Shown: positions 16,589 through 26,197, counted from the stretch's first letter. The stretch is DNA of 53,161 nucleotides from Candidatus Moduliflexus flocculans (GCA_000739515.1 DF820457.1:160817-213977); one strand, 5' to 3'. Notes: generated from the sequence alone by a model not told the origin. Numbers and translations: made by a program.

Positions 16589-17458
16589 CTATTCTTTCAA
16601 GCCGCCCGACGCAAATCCTTGCTGAATGCGCCTGTTGAAGAAGATATAAAAAATAATCATCGGCAGCGTACCGATGACCAGTGCGGCAAACTGCGTGCCA
16701 TAATCGCGCGTCATGCCGCCCGCAAAGGCGTTGATGCCGACTGGCAGCGTTCGAATCGCCGTTTTGCTGGTCAGGACAAGCACCAACGCAAATTCATTCC
16801 ACGCGCCTAAAAAGCGGAAGATCATCATGGTGGCGACCACCGGCCTGCAAATCGGCAGAATCACATACCAGAAGACTTGTAGATAATTCGCGCCGTCAAT
16901 AATGGCCGATTCCTCGATTTCGGTGGGCAAGCCCTTGATAAATGAGGTCGCTAAAAACACCAAAAAGGGAAGGCCGAACGCAATATACGGCAGCAGCACG
17001 CCTAAGCGGGTATCGTAAATGCCGATGCTTTTTTCCATCACAAAGAGCGGCACTAAGATTGAATGAACGGTCAACAGCAATCCCATCAGAAACGAGCCGT
17101 AGATCGGGGCAGAAATTTTGTATCCAAACTTCGCGATGCCGTATCCGGTGGTCAAGGCGAGGACAGTCGTAATCACGGTCGCTGCGGCTGAAAAGAAAAT
17201 GCTGTTCAGCGTATAAATCGCAAAATAGCCTTCTGTCCAGCTTTTCGCGCCGAAATTTCCACCTTTCCAGGCGTTGATATAGTTGCTCACGTTGAAGGAT
17301 TTTGGCAGGGCGAAAATGTTCCGCACAATATCCGCATGCGGCTTAAAAGAACTGTAAAACAACCAGATCAACGGCAGAACAGTCAGCAACGTAAATCCCA
17401 CCATGATAATATAGGCGACGATTCTCCATAAGGCGTTATATTCTTTTCGCGATTTCAT
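16589..17458 (-). CDS. Sugar ABC transporter permease, MalG-type
   Basis: 289 residues with an N-terminal membrane segment (about residues 12-35) and five more in the MetI-like domain. The EAA loop that contacts the ATPase reads EIEESAIIDGANYLQVFWYVILPICRP, with the conserved EAA-like ESAIIDGA and the L/F-P ending, about residues 190-225. The C-terminus QQGFASGGLKE is the typical MalG tail. It moves carbohydrate across the inner membrane together with the MalF-type partner 11 bp upstream. No ATPase gene is nearby, as is common in organisms where one shared MsiK/MalK-type ATPase serves several importers. Confidence 0.88.
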   Translation of the reverse strand: MKSRKEYNALWRIVAYIIMVGFTLLTVLPLIWLFYSSFKPHADIVRNIFALPKSFNVSNYINAWKGGNFGAKSWTEGYFAIYTLNSIFFSAAATVITTVLALTTGYGIAKFGYKISAPIYGSFLMGLLLTVHSILVPLFVMEKSIGIYDTRLGVLLPYIAFGLPFLVFLATSFIKGLPTEIEESAIIDGANYLQVFWYVILPICRPVVATMMIFRFLGAWNEFALVLVLTSKTAIRTLPVGINAFAGGMTRDYGTQFAALVIGTLPMIIFYIFFNRRIQQGFASGGLKE

Positions 17459-17469
17459 GCAGGTTTCTC

Positions 17470-18396
17470 CTATTCGTATTGAGCCTCGAATTTTTTAAAG
17501 ATGGCTTGAAGCAGCGAAATTAATCCGACGCTGAGGATGACGATAATCATCGAAACCGCCGCCCCGAACCCGTATTTATAATATTTGAAGGTATTCACAT
17601 ACATATAAATCGCAATCACTTCGGTATAGTGCGCCGGGCCGCCGCCAGTCATCGCCCAGATGAGATCGAAACTGGTTAAACTGCCGGAAATGGCGAAAAT
17701 CATCGTGGTAAAGATGACGTTCAGCATGGAAGGGATAATAATTTTGAACAGGATTTGCCCCTCTGACGCGCCATCAATAATAGCCGCCTCGATGATCGAT
17801 GGATTAATTTTTTGCAAATTTGCCAGGAAAATAATCAGATAAATGCCGGTGTACATCCAGAGAATCACAAACAGCACAGGAAGAATCGCAAAGGTTTTAT
17901 TTTCGAAAATTTGCAGCACATAGCGCGGATTGCCCGTTATCATGCGGACGAATGTGGTATAGAGGCCGACTGGCGAAAAAATCTGCTGCCAGAGCAGCGC
18001 GACAACGACTGCCGAAATCGTAATGGGCAAAAAAATCATGGCCGTAAAAAAATTCTCGAAACGCACTAATTTACGATGAATGATGTAGGCTAACACAAAG
18101 CCGACTGGAATCTGCCCCAACACGGAAATTCCGACAACGGCGATGTTGTTGCGCAGCCCATGAAGGAAAACGGGGTCTTTCAGCGCTGTTAAGTAATTGG
18201 TCAGCCCAACGAACAGCTGTTTGCCTACCTCGCCTTGCCCTGATGCCCACCATTCGCCAAACCCTTGCCCTGCCCAATTAGTAAAACTCAACGTAAAGCA
18301 GGCGATGACCGGAAAAATCATAAATGAGGCATACAGTAACACGGACGGGCCAACCAGGATGCTGTAGCTCACTTTTTTGAGTGTTTCTTGTTTCAC
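17470..18396 (-). CDS. Sugar ABC transporter permease, MalF-type
   Basis: 308 residues with six predicted membrane segments, starting with SILVGPSVLLYASFMIFPVI. The EAA motif reads SIIEAAIIDGASEGQILFKIIIPSM and matches the MetI-like permease loop. The GTG at 18396 is chosen as start because AGAAGGAG precedes it by a good distance; an upstream in-frame Met at 18432 would place that RBS inside the gene. It forms the second gene of the operon binding protein, MalF, MalG. An apparent attenuator (18500-18535) separates it from the binding-protein gene. Confidence 0.87.
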   Translation of the reverse strand: MKQETLKKVSYSILVGPSVLLYASFMIFPVIACFTLSFTNWAGQGFGEWWASGQGEVGKQLFVGLTNYLTALKDPVFLHGLRNNIAVVGISVLGQIPVGFVLAYIIHRKLVRFENFFTAMIFLPITISAVVVALLWQQIFSPVGLYTTFVRMITGNPRYVLQIFENKTFAILPVLFVILWMYTGIYLIIFLANLQKINPSIIEAAIIDGASEGQILFKIIIPSMLNVIFTTMIFAISGSLTSFDLIWAMTGGGPAHYTEVIAIYMYVNTFKYYKYGFGAAVSMIIVILSVGLISLLQAIFKKFEAQYE

Positions 18397-18499
18397 GATG
18401 GACTCCTTCTTGGTGTCACTCCTCTCTCGCAAGATGCCATTATGATAAACATGCGCAAGCGCATCAACAGGAAAGAGAAGGCGGAGAAATGAATGCTCG

Positions 18500-18535
18500 A
18501 AAAAACGTTACGGAGAGCAACATTGCTCTCCGTAA
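18500..18535 (-). terminator. Hairpin with T6 between binding protein and permeases
   Basis: TTACGGAGAGCAA (18508-18520) pairs perfectly with 18523-18535 with only a 2-nt gap between arms; on the minus strand CGTTTTTT follows. Its place inside the operon suggests partial termination, giving more binding protein than permease, as in maltose-type operons. Confidence 0.75.
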
Positions 18536-18549
18536 TTTGGGGAAATGCG

Positions 18550-19833
18550 TTATTTCTTGCGATTTGAATCGTTGGCAGCAACCCAGGCTTCATACTCTTG
18601 CGCAACTTGTTCCGGGGTTTTTGCGCCAAGGATCATTTCTTGAATGGCGGGCTGCAACACGCCCATGCCCTCGGCATCCAAGACGGAATCAAGCACGTAG
18701 CCCGCCGGAGTCGTCGCGACGAATTCCGCTAATTTTTTGATCATCGGGTCGAGGTCTTCCTGCATCGGCAGTTTATAGGCTGGCAACGCGCCATTTTTGC
18801 GGCGAATTTTCGAACCCTCTGGACCAGAATAGAACCAAATCCACTTCCAGGCCGCTTCGGCTTTTGCGCCGTCAAGCGCCACGTTCATGCCATGACCGGT
18901 TCCGGCAACCGTTGCCGTCGAACCTGCCTGACCTTTTTGATCTGGAATGGCCGGGAACGTGCGGAGCGAGATATATTCTTTTTGTTCTGGTTTCAGTTCT
19001 GTCACCAGGTTATTGACGCGCCAGCCGCCGTCAATCCAGTACACAGCTTTTTCATTGACGAATTCCGTCATGTCTGAACCGTAATCGGCCTGATTGATGC
19101 CCGGCATGAACATCTGATTCTTACTTAACGTTTCGATGACGCGCAACGCATTCACAAATTCCGCATCAGCAAACGACGCACCGTCGCCTTTCAGCGCTTT
19201 TTTATACCATTCCATGCCGCCAGCACGTTCCGTCAGAGCGCTTAACAAGCAGGACTGCATCTGCCAGCCGTCTTTGTTCGTCATCGCAATCGGGATCAGG
19301 CCGGCCGCGCGAATTTTTTCGCCCTGCGCAATCAGTTCGTCCAGCGTATTCGGAAACGTCAATCCCAAATCCTTCAAGAGCTTTTCGTTGACAAACATGA
19401 CATGCGTATCTGTCATCTGTTCTGGAAGTTCGTAGATCTCTCCATTTGGTCCCTGCGGAACTAATGCGCCATCAACAAATTCACTTTCATGGCCTTTCAA
19501 GAACTCGCGCAGGTCTTTGATCTTGCCGCTCGCCGTGACGTATCCTGTTCGTTTGTCCGGCCAGAGGAACATCACGTCTGGCAATTCATTGGCGACTGAC
19601 AGCGTTTGTAATTTATTATGGTACGGTTCGTTGGTGAGGTACTCAAGTTCCAATTCGATGTCGGGGTTCGCCGTTTTAAAGGCGGTTAAGACTTCATCCC
19701 AGTTTTTCATCGCCACCGGATCGGTCACTTCCAGATAGTGAAACATCTTCAACGTCACTTTTTCTGCCTGAACTGGCTGAAACATCGAAACCACCATCAA
19801 CACGCTCAACATCACCATTAATGCTTTTTTCAT
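18550..19833 (-). CDS. Extracellular sugar-binding protein, family 1
   Basis: 427 residues with an N-terminal signal peptide MKKALMVMLSVLMVVSMFQ ending at VQA-EK, about residue 23. There is no lipobox, so it is probably periplasmic. The rest resembles family 1 solute-binding proteins: TLKMFHYLE at the start of lobe one, PDIELELEYLTNEPY, then the aromatic-rich second lobe and a C-terminal helical end. It delivers a sugar or oligosaccharide to the two permeases downstream; the sugar is unknown. The start at 19833 is chosen for its GAGGAGGATGCC ribosome site and signal peptide. A TTGACA at 19998-19993 on the minus strand is a candidate -35 for the operon, with a poor -10. Confidence 0.88.
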   Translation of the reverse strand: MKKALMVMLSVLMVVSMFQPVQAEKVTLKMFHYLEVTDPVAMKNWDEVLTAFKTANPDIELELEYLTNEPYHNKLQTLSVANELPDVMFLWPDKRTGYVTASGKIKDLREFLKGHESEFVDGALVPQGPNGEIYELPEQMTDTHVMFVNEKLLKDLGLTFPNTLDELIAQGEKIRAAGLIPIAMTNKDGWQMQSCLLSALTERAGGMEWYKKALKGDGASFADAEFVNALRVIETLSKNQMFMPGINQADYGSDMTEFVNEKAVYWIDGGWRVNNLVTELKPEQKEYISLRTFPAIPDQKGQAGSTATVAGTGHGMNVALDGAKAEAAWKWIWFYSGPEGSKIRRKNGALPAYKLPMQEDLDPMIKKLAEFVATTPAGYVLDSVLDAEGMGVLQPAIQEMILGAKTPEQVAQEYEAWVAANDSNRKK

Positions 19834-20474
19834 GGCATCCTCCTCGCCAATTCCTTGCATGAATAAGAAAATCGCGCTGGATATCGCAAACAATTCTCTT
19901 ATGCTAAGGATGAAAATTTAATTTACTTCACTGGCGTTTGACAACTTGCCGTTTACTCGTCGGACAAGACATAACTATTTATTCTCTGCTCTTGTCAAGC
20001 AAAAAACATAAGATTTTTTTGTTATAATACAAAGATGCGTTCTTTTGGTCTCGTTTTGTCTGAATTTACAATTAAATTCATAAGATAAGATAATTATATA
20101 AAATATTCATTTCTTTCATAAAATCTATGAAGAAGATATATGCTATACGTAAATATTAAAAATAGCCTTTTTACCTAATATGTTTCGTGAAGATTTTTTA
20201 TGTTTTTATCTTGAATAAGTTTTATATTTAAGATAATTAGATGTCGCAATGAGTCATGCAATTATTCTTCCCTGTATTTTTTATGAGAGGATTTGCTGCG
20301 ATCTCCTCCTCGGAGCAAGCTGTTACGTGTAATGACACCGACGCTATAGCGAGGAAATAGGTGTCAGACACTTTGGAAGCGTCTGACACCTTCTTCTCTT
20401 TCGGTAGATTCAGGGAATGGGCAGTGGCATTCCCTGAGCCTGTTAAAGGGAGTGTTGGGGAGTTATCAGGGAAT
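19834..20474. other. AT-rich intergenic region with one dispersed palindrome
   Basis: 640 bp with no supported gene. The middle part (19980-20240) is very AT-rich, and it probably holds the promoter of the sugar operon on the minus strand. The hairpin 20360-20390 is a member of the TGTCAGACAC repeat family and lies downstream of trpF. Confidence 0.5.
20360..20390. repeat. TGTCAGACAC-family hairpin
   Basis: Arms 20360-20373 and 20377-20390 pair at 13 of 14 positions. The same stem core is found at 9250-9280, 34230-34262 and 52765-52797. It lies about 85 bp after the trpF stop codon, in the trpF direction. Confidence 0.8.
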
Positions 20475-21128
20475 TTAGTCGAAAGGAAATCCCTTCGTTT
20501 GCCGGTTTGGGAGAAATGGAGCAAGCTGTTCGAAAAGGCGACGGAGTTTTGCCTTGTCTTTTTTGCCGGGCGCCGCTTCGACGCCGCTGCTGATGTCGAG
20601 TGCGTATGGATTGACTGAGACAACAGCTTCCGCAATATTATCGGGGTTCAGCCCGCCTGCCAGGATAATTTTGGCAAACGCTTTCGCATCAATCGCGGCC
20701 TGCCAATCGAATGTTTCACCAGTGCCGCCATAGAGTCCGCGTTTCTGGGTGTCGAGCAGTACAGCAGTTGCCACTTCGTGAAATTGCGTAAGGGTTTGCA
20801 CTTGAAAGTCTGTGCCGACACGCGCGACAGCAATAACGCTTTCTCGCGGAAATTGCGCAAGAATATCGAGCGGGTAATCTCCGTGAAACTGAACGGCAGT
20901 CAAGCCAAGGCATGTGATATGCTGGCGGATTTCATCAGGCGGAGTCTTGACGAATACGCCAATTTTCGCCACATGTTCGGGTAATTGTGCAACAAGTGTT
21001 GCCGCTTGTTCCATTGCGATGTAACGCGGGCTTTTTTCATAAAAGATCAGGCCGATAGCATCCGCCCCAAGCTCGCAAGCGAACAGCGCATCTTCAATAT
21101 TCGTCATGCCGCAAATTTTCACACGCAT
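20475..21128 (-). CDS. trpF: Phosphoribosylanthranilate isomerase
   Basis: 217 residues, the usual size for TrpF. KICGMTN at residues 4-10 holds the general-base Cys, and LDTQKRGLYGGTGETFDW and ILAGGLNPDNIAEAV are typical phosphate-binding loops of this (beta/alpha)8 barrel. It converts N-(5-phosphoribosyl)anthranilate to the CdRP precursor in tryptophan synthesis, in the cytoplasm. trpC is 24 bp upstream in the same direction, so the two consecutive steps of the pathway are encoded together. The rest of the trp genes are not in this window. The start at 21128 has no strong RBS and may depend on translation of trpC. Confidence 0.95.
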   Translation of the reverse strand: MRVKICGMTNIEDALFACELGADAIGLIFYEKSPRYIAMEQAATLVAQLPEHVAKIGVFVKTPPDEIRQHITCLGLTAVQFHGDYPLDILAQFPRESVIAVARVGTDFQVQTLTQFHEVATAVLLDTQKRGLYGGTGETFDWQAAIDAKAFAKIILAGGLNPDNIAEAVVSVNPYALDISSGVEAAPGKKDKAKLRRLFEQLAPFLPNRQTKGFPFD

Positions 21129-21152
21129 AAATAAATGGAAGGCTTCAGCGAA

Positions 21153-21950
21153 TCAGCATTCTCCTCTTCCAGATAAGAATGCTTGGAGCGCTGCGCCGGG
21201 GTCGGGCGATTTCATAAAGTGCGTGCCAACGAGAATCGCATCTACGCCAGCCGCAATCATCCGCTGGACGTCATCCCTGGTGTGCAAGCCGCTTTCAGCG
21301 ACAATAACGACGCTTTCAGGCGCAAGTAGCGCAAGTTGTTCTGTGGTCGCCAGATCGATTTGAAACGTTTCAAGGCTGCGATTATTAATGCCAATGATAT
21401 CCGCGCCAGCGTCGAGAGCGATGTCCATTTCGGCGGCGGTATGCGTTTCAACTAGCGCCTCCATGCCGAGCTCGCGCGTTTGCCGCAAGAGATCGCGCAA
21501 TTGCGCTTTTTCTAAGGCGGCAACAATCAATAACACGGCATCTGCTCCGGCGGCGCGAGCTTCAAGGAGTTGATAACGATCAATAATAAAATCCTTGCGG
21601 AGAATTGGAATTGGCGTGAATGGGCGTATCTGCGGGATATACGCCAGCGAGCCGTGAAAGAATTTTTCGTCGGTCAACATCGAAATCGCATCTGCGCTGG
21701 CGTTGATATACGATCTGGCAATTTCCGGCGGATTAAAATTTTCCCGAATCACGCCTGCTGACGGTGACGCTTTCTTGATTTCGGCAATGACAGAAAGGCC
21801 ATTGCGCTGCAAGGCGTCTCGCAAAGATCGTGCTGGACCCATCAGAGCAATGCGAGCTTGTAATTCTTGCGCGGAAATTGTGTTTTTTGCCGCAGCAATT
21901 TCAAGCGTTTTTTGCGCTAAAATTTTTTGAAGAATATTAGGAGTAGGCAT
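21153..21950 (-). CDS. trpC: Indole-3-glycerol phosphate synthase
   Basis: Roughly 265 residues from Met at 21950, with the family elements in order: ILQKILAQKTLEIAAAK at the N-terminus, SVIAEIKKASPSAGVI (catalytic Lys region), PILRKDFIIDRYQLLEARAAGADAVLLI, GADIIGINNRSLETFQID, and the C-terminal VAESGLHTRDDVQRM phosphate loop. It turns CdRP into indole-3-glycerol phosphate. The start at 21950 (MPTPNILQ) is preferred: an AAGGA lies 11 nt upstream and it avoids overlap with the previous gene; a start at 21962 (MQLRMPTP) is also possible. Its product goes to TrpA/TrpB, which are not here. Confidence 0.93.
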   Translation of the reverse strand: MPTPNILQKILAQKTLEIAAAKNTISAQELQARIALMGPARSLRDALQRNGLSVIAEIKKASPSAGVIRENFNPPEIARSYINASADAISMLTDEKFFHGSLAYIPQIRPFTPIPILRKDFIIDRYQLLEARAAGADAVLLIVAALEKAQLRDLLRQTRELGMEALVETHTAAEMDIALDAGADIIGINNRSLETFQIDLATTEQLALLAPESVVIVAESGLHTRDDVQRMIAAGVDAILVGTHFMKSPDPGAALQAFLSGRGEC

Positions 21951-21964
21951 ACGTAATTGCATCC

Positions 21965-22723
21965 TTATGACTTCAGTGGTAAGTTTTTTAAAAACATATC
22001 GCACGTATGCAGGAAATCTTCTCTCCGACTCCACATCAGCGGGTGATCGCCGGCATTCACAAGAAATACGCGACTTTCAGGTATTTGCTCCGCCATGCGG
22101 CAAACTTTGGCGCCAACGTCCGGCAAACTGCGATCTGACAGGCTTGCGGTCAGCAGCACCGGGCATTTAATGTTGCGCAATCGCCCCTGCGCCCAATCAA
22201 GCTCGCCATGCTCTGAAAGCCGTTTAAGGCGAGCGCTATCCGCCTCGACCACCTGTTTCCAGTCGTCGCCATGCGCTAAGCGCCAGAAGGCGACCTGTTT
22301 ATCACTGTGCTGGCTTCGCTCTGCGATGACCATGCGCAACAACGCCGCTGGATAGCGTTCGATACAACTATCGGCAATCACTGCGCGGACGCGATCCGGC
22401 TGAAGAATTGCTGTTAGTAGCGCGATGATCGCCCCATCGCTCGTGCCTAATAAGACGGCTTGCTTTTCGCCAAGGTGCTGAATTAATCCGGCGACATCAT
22501 AGACAGAACGTTCCCACCAATCGTCGCCCCAGGCTTGCAAGCGATCCGATTGGCCTGTGCCAACAAAATCAATCCCGACCGTTCGGTAACGGCGTCCGAA
22601 ATACGCCAATTCGCCGTCGTGGCAGGCAGAAGATGCCGTATTGCCTGGCAGGACCAGCAACAACGAGCCATCACCTTGCTCGCGATAAAACAAACGATAC
22701 CCATGATTCACAAACTGTGGCAT
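21965..22723 (-). CDS. Alpha/beta-fold hydrolase
   Basis: 252 residues of the alpha/beta hydrolase fold. The nucleophile elbow is GTSDG at 93-97 (Ser95) and the His is in VNAGDHPLMW (His227); the acid probably lies near SLSDRS, about residue 193. The oxyanion strand LVLPGNTAS is near 23-32. Bases and spacing suggest co-transcription with trpC/trpF. Such enzymes include esterases, lipases and haloperoxidases, so the substrate cannot be given. Its place ahead of trpC does not by itself show a part in tryptophan synthesis. Confidence 0.8.
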   Translation of the reverse strand: MPQFVNHGYRLFYREQGDGSLLLVLPGNTASSACHDGELAYFGRRYRTVGIDFVGTGQSDRLQAWGDDWWERSVYDVAGLIQHLGEKQAVLLGTSDGAIIALLTAILQPDRVRAVIADSCIERYPAALLRMVIAERSQHSDKQVAFWRLAHGDDWKQVVEADSARLKRLSEHGELDWAQGRLRNIKCPVLLTASLSDRSLPDVGAKVCRMAEQIPESRVFLVNAGDHPLMWSRREDFLHTCDMFLKNLPLKS

Positions 22724-22813
22724 AATGCGCGTCGCTCGGAAATTGGTCTGATATGCGTTAAATCAGCCAATCTGCGAACGCTGACGGAAAAACGTGGTTC
22801 ATAAAAACAACAA

Positions 22814-24445
22814 TCACACCTGTACGATTAATAACGTAATATCGTCTTTCTGTTCTTGCCCTTCAGTAAAGGAAGATAATTGTTCAAGCGTTTCATGTAA
22901 TAGTTCACGCGGAGAGTGCCGCTGGCAATCGAGAATCAACTGCACTAACCGTTCGACGCTGAATTGCTTGCGCTCGCTATTTTCAGCCTCGTTCACCCCA
23001 TCAGTGTACAAAATTAAGGTATCGCCGGGTTCTAATCGTATGTGCGCCCATGTAAACTGCACCGTTTCGAACAGCCCCATTGGCAGATTGGTATTAAACA
23101 ACGACGAGCAACAGCAGGCGCTTCGACGCAACAGCAGCGGCAACGTATGACCGGCATTGGTGAATTGCAAAACGCGCGTGTTGATATTGTATAACCCGTA
23201 AAACACCGTGACAAACATGCCAGGCTGCGCGTCTTGCGCAATCAGCTTATTCGCCATCGGCATCACTTTTGTCGGATGCGGATTCGACACCGCCTGCGAT
23301 TTGATGATGCTGCGGGAGCTTGCCATAAAAATCGACGCTGGCACACCTTTGCCGCAGACATCGCCGATTATAAAGGCAAATTCGTCGTCGCTGACCTGAA
23401 AATAATCGTAAAAATCGCCGCTCACTACTTTCGCCGGTTTATTGACCGCTTCGAAATGAATGGCCGGATGCCCCGGAAACGCACCCGGAAGAATCCGCTG
23501 CTGAATCTGGTGCGCAATCATCAACTCGCTGCGAATGCGTTCTTCTTGCAGCAGCCGCTGCGCGTATTTGACGTTTTGAATGGCAATCGCGGCGCCATTG
23601 CTGAGCGCTTTTAATAGATTGACATCATCTTGCGAAAAATTTTTGCCGTGCTCTTTATTAATGACCTGGATAACGCCCAGCATCTCATCATTGCTGATCA
23701 GCGGCACGGACACCATCGAGCGCGTGACAAAGCCCGTCTGTTGATCAATTCTCGAATAGTGCCGTTTATCGTGTTTGACATCCATCGTAATGTCAATTTG
23801 GCGCGTTTCCGCGACATGCCCGACAATGCCAGTACCGATAGGAATCCGTATGCCGAGCAGGCTATTATCCGTCGGTCCCTGGCAGACGCGACAGATTAAT
23901 TCTTTGCGGCTTTCGTCAACTAAAAAGATCGATCCGGCTTCAGCGCGAATGATATTCAGGATATTATAAAAAACGATAGCGAGTGTTTCATCTAAATTGA
24001 TGGACGAGGCGAATTGCAAATTAATTTCATTTAAAATGAACGTCATTTCATACTGAAATTTCAGTTTATCAAGGATCAGGAGTAAATCATCTTTATGCCA
24101 GGGTTTTTCGATATAATAATTCAGTCCCGCATGATTAATCGCCCGGATCGTAGATTCCAGCCCCGCTTGACCTGTGAGTAAGACTTTGACGATTCGGTTA
24201 TCGAGTTCGTGAATTTTGGCCAGTAATTCATCTCCCAGCATATCTGGCATCACCTGATCGCAAAGTACCAGCCAGACTCGTTCGCCGTGTTCAATCAATT
24301 CGCGATAGATTGCCAGCGCATCGGCAGCATTTTCGGCATATTCAAACTCGCAAAATCCATCGAAGTGAGGCTCTAACTGGGCCGAAAGCTGATTAAGGAT
24401 CGCCTGTTCATCGTCAACGCACAGGGCATAATACTTTTGCGACAT
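22814..24445 (-). CDS. Response regulator with GAF and PP2C/SpoIIE phosphatase domains
   Basis: About 543 residues from Met at 24445 (a GTG at 24484 would add 13). Receiver domain about 1-120: YALCVDDEQAI, phospho-acceptor Asp in CDQVMPD, Lys in YYIEKPW. GAF domain about 140-310: GSIFLVDES, VPLISNDEMLGVIQVINKEHG. PP2C (RsbU/SpoIIE-type) domain about 340-543: VSGDFYDYFQ, IIGDVCGKGVPASIFMASSR, DTLILYTDGVNEAEN, KDDITLLIVQV, with the metal-binding Asp residues present. Such proteins dephosphorylate anti-anti-sigma factors or act as phosphorylation-dependent switches; no partner anti-sigma gene is visible. It stands opposite the V-ATPase operon, with an operator-like palindrome between. Confidence 0.88.
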   Translation of the reverse strand: MSQKYYALCVDDEQAILNQLSAQLEPHFDGFCEFEYAENAADALAIYRELIEHGERVWLVLCDQVMPDMLGDELLAKIHELDNRIVKVLLTGQAGLESTIRAINHAGLNYYIEKPWHKDDLLLILDKLKFQYEMTFILNEINLQFASSINLDETLAIVFYNILNIIRAEAGSIFLVDESRKELICRVCQGPTDNSLLGIRIPIGTGIVGHVAETRQIDITMDVKHDKRHYSRIDQQTGFVTRSMVSVPLISNDEMLGVIQVINKEHGKNFSQDDVNLLKALSNGAAIAIQNVKYAQRLLQEERIRSELMIAHQIQQRILPGAFPGHPAIHFEAVNKPAKVVSGDFYDYFQVSDDEFAFIIGDVCGKGVPASIFMASSRSIIKSQAVSNPHPTKVMPMANKLIAQDAQPGMFVTVFYGLYNINTRVLQFTNAGHTLPLLLRRSACCCSSLFNTNLPMGLFETVQFTWAHIRLEPGDTLILYTDGVNEAENSERKQFSVERLVQLILDCQRHSPRELLHETLEQLSSFTEGQEQKDDITLLIVQV

Positions 24446-24614
24446 CAAGCTGAAAGAATTACGCATCGAGATGCGCGGAAACACAACGTTTTGACCTTTT
24501 TCACGATCTCGACCCCCAATTCATGTTCATAATGGAATGCAGACAGGCGGATATATAGGCACTGCGATGATCGCATCTGCCAAAATTTTGGATATCCACA
24601 CTCTTTTCACACTC

Positions 24615-24629
24615 TTGACACTGTGTCAA
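24615..24629. promoter_or_regulatory. 15-bp perfect palindrome, possible operator
   Basis: TTGACACTGTGTCAA is perfectly self-complementary apart from the central base and lies in the 404-bp gap between the divergent phosphatase and V-ATPase genes. Flanking TTTTCA and GAAAA extend an imperfect symmetry. It may bind a dimeric regulator. The rest of 24446-24849 is AT-rich, with no gene. Confidence 0.4.
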
Positions 24630-24849
24630 ATGAAAAATTAGGGAAGACGCTGAGATTTTTAGCATAGAGGCGTCTCTTGCTCTCATCGAGTCATCGTGTG
24701 CTTTTCATAAATTTGTTCACATTATTATTTACCTAATTTTTTCCTTGACTTCTAAAAGAGTTTTATGAAAGAAGTGGTTCTTCAAAAAAATCTTGCCACT
24801 ATTTCATGCAGATTGTTGCATTTTTCATTCTTTGTGAGGTAAAAACATC

Positions 24850-26181
24850 ATGATTCAAGACCTTATTCGTCATACACGAGTCCTCGAAATTGTCGGCGAT
24901 ACTATCCGAGTCAAGGCAGAAGGCGCGGCATTGGGGGAATTAGCCATTGTCGAGAATGTTGATGGAGAATCCTCGCTGGCAAAAGTAGTTTCGATTGACC
25001 ACAGCATCGTCAGTTTGCAAGTGTTTGCTGGCGGCAAGGGACTTTCGACCGACGCTGGCGTTCGCTTTCTCGGGCATCAGCAGCAAGTCACGTATTCCTG
25101 GAATATTTTAGGCCGCATCTTTCGCGGTTCAGGCGAACCGTTGGATGATGGTCCGGATATCAGCACTGAGCCGCAAATCGAAGTCGGCGGCCCAACCGTT
25201 AATCCAACGATGCGCGTCTTGCCGCAAAAAATGATTCAGACCGATGTGCCGATGGTTGACCTGTTCAATTGTCTGGTCGAAAGCCAGAAAATCCCCATCT
25301 TCTCAGTCGCAGGCGAACCGTATAACGATTTATTAGCTCGCATCGGGTTTCAGGCTGACGCCGATATTCTGGTGTTTGGCGGGTTAGGGCTGATTTTTGA
25401 TGATTACCATTTCTTCCGCACCCAATTTGAAGAACATGGGGTGTTTCATAAAACCGTGATGTTTGTGAATCTCGCCTCTGATCCCATCGTCGAACGTCTC
25501 TCTGTTCCAGATATGGTGTTAGCGGTCGCGGAAAAATTCGCCGTTGAAGAAAATAAGCGTGTTCTCGTGCTGATGACCGACATGACGGCCTATGCGGACG
25601 CCATGAAAGAAGTTGCCGTCGCCATGGAACGCATTCCGGCGACGCGCGGTTATACTGGCGATCTCTACACGCAGCTTGCCAAGCGGTATGAAAAAGCATG
25701 TGATTTCAAAGGTGCCGGTTCAGTGACGATCTTGACCGTCACCACCATGCCCGGCAATGATGTGACGCATCCTGTTCCGGATAATACCGGATATATTACT
25801 GAAGGCCAATTTTATCTGCATGACGGCGTGATTGATCCGTTTGGGTCGCTCTCTCGATTAAAACAACGTGTTATTGGCAAGGTCACACGCGAAGACCATT
25901 CGCAGATCATGAACACCATGATTCGTTTTTACGCCGGAGCCACTGAAGCCGAGCGCAAGCAGGCGATGGCGTTCGAGTTATCGCCGTTTGATGAAAAACT
26001 GCTGAAATTCGGCGGATTATTTCGCGAACGATTTATGAATATCCGTGCGTCTATGCCGTTTAATGCGGCGCTTGATGCCTGTTGGCAGACCTTGGCGGAA
26101 TGTTTTGAACCGCAGGAACTATTGATGAAACAACATCTGGTGGACAAATATTTCCCGAAACAGCAAACAGCGGCGGCATAA
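24850..26181 (+). CDS. atpB: V-type ATPase subunit B
   Basis: 443 residues. N-terminal beta-barrel domain, then the nucleotide-binding domain in which the Walker A is replaced by IFSVAGEPYNDLLARI, normal for the non-catalytic B subunit. RGYTGDLYTQLAKRYEKA and DITEGQ-like TGYITEGQFYLHD are hallmark motifs, with SRLKQRVIGKVTREDH and FGGLFRERFMN toward the end. A GTGAGGT sequence precedes the ATG. It starts the operon B-D-I-K-E-DUF2764-A. The B subunit alternates with A in the catalytic hexamer of the rotary enzyme. A B-first order is unusual for this bacterial family, where E and A normally come first. Confidence 0.97.
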   Translation: MIQDLIRHTRVLEIVGDTIRVKAEGAALGELAIVENVDGESSLAKVVSIDHSIVSLQVFAGGKGLSTDAGVRFLGHQQQVTYSWNILGRIFRGSGEPLDDGPDISTEPQIEVGGPTVNPTMRVLPQKMIQTDVPMVDLFNCLVESQKIPIFSVAGEPYNDLLARIGFQADADILVFGGLGLIFDDYHFFRTQFEEHGVFHKTVMFVNLASDPIVERLSVPDMVLAVAEKFAVEENKRVLVLMTDMTAYADAMKEVAVAMERIPATRGYTGDLYTQLAKRYEKACDFKGAGSVTILTVTTMPGNDVTHPVPDNTGYITEGQFYLHDGVIDPFGSLSRLKQRVIGKVTREDHSQIMNTMIRFYAGATEAERKQAMAFELSPFDEKLLKFGGLFRERFMNIRASMPFNAALDACWQTLAECFEPQELLMKQHLVDKYFPKQQTAAA

Positions 26182-26197
26182 CGCCTGGTAATGTCCT

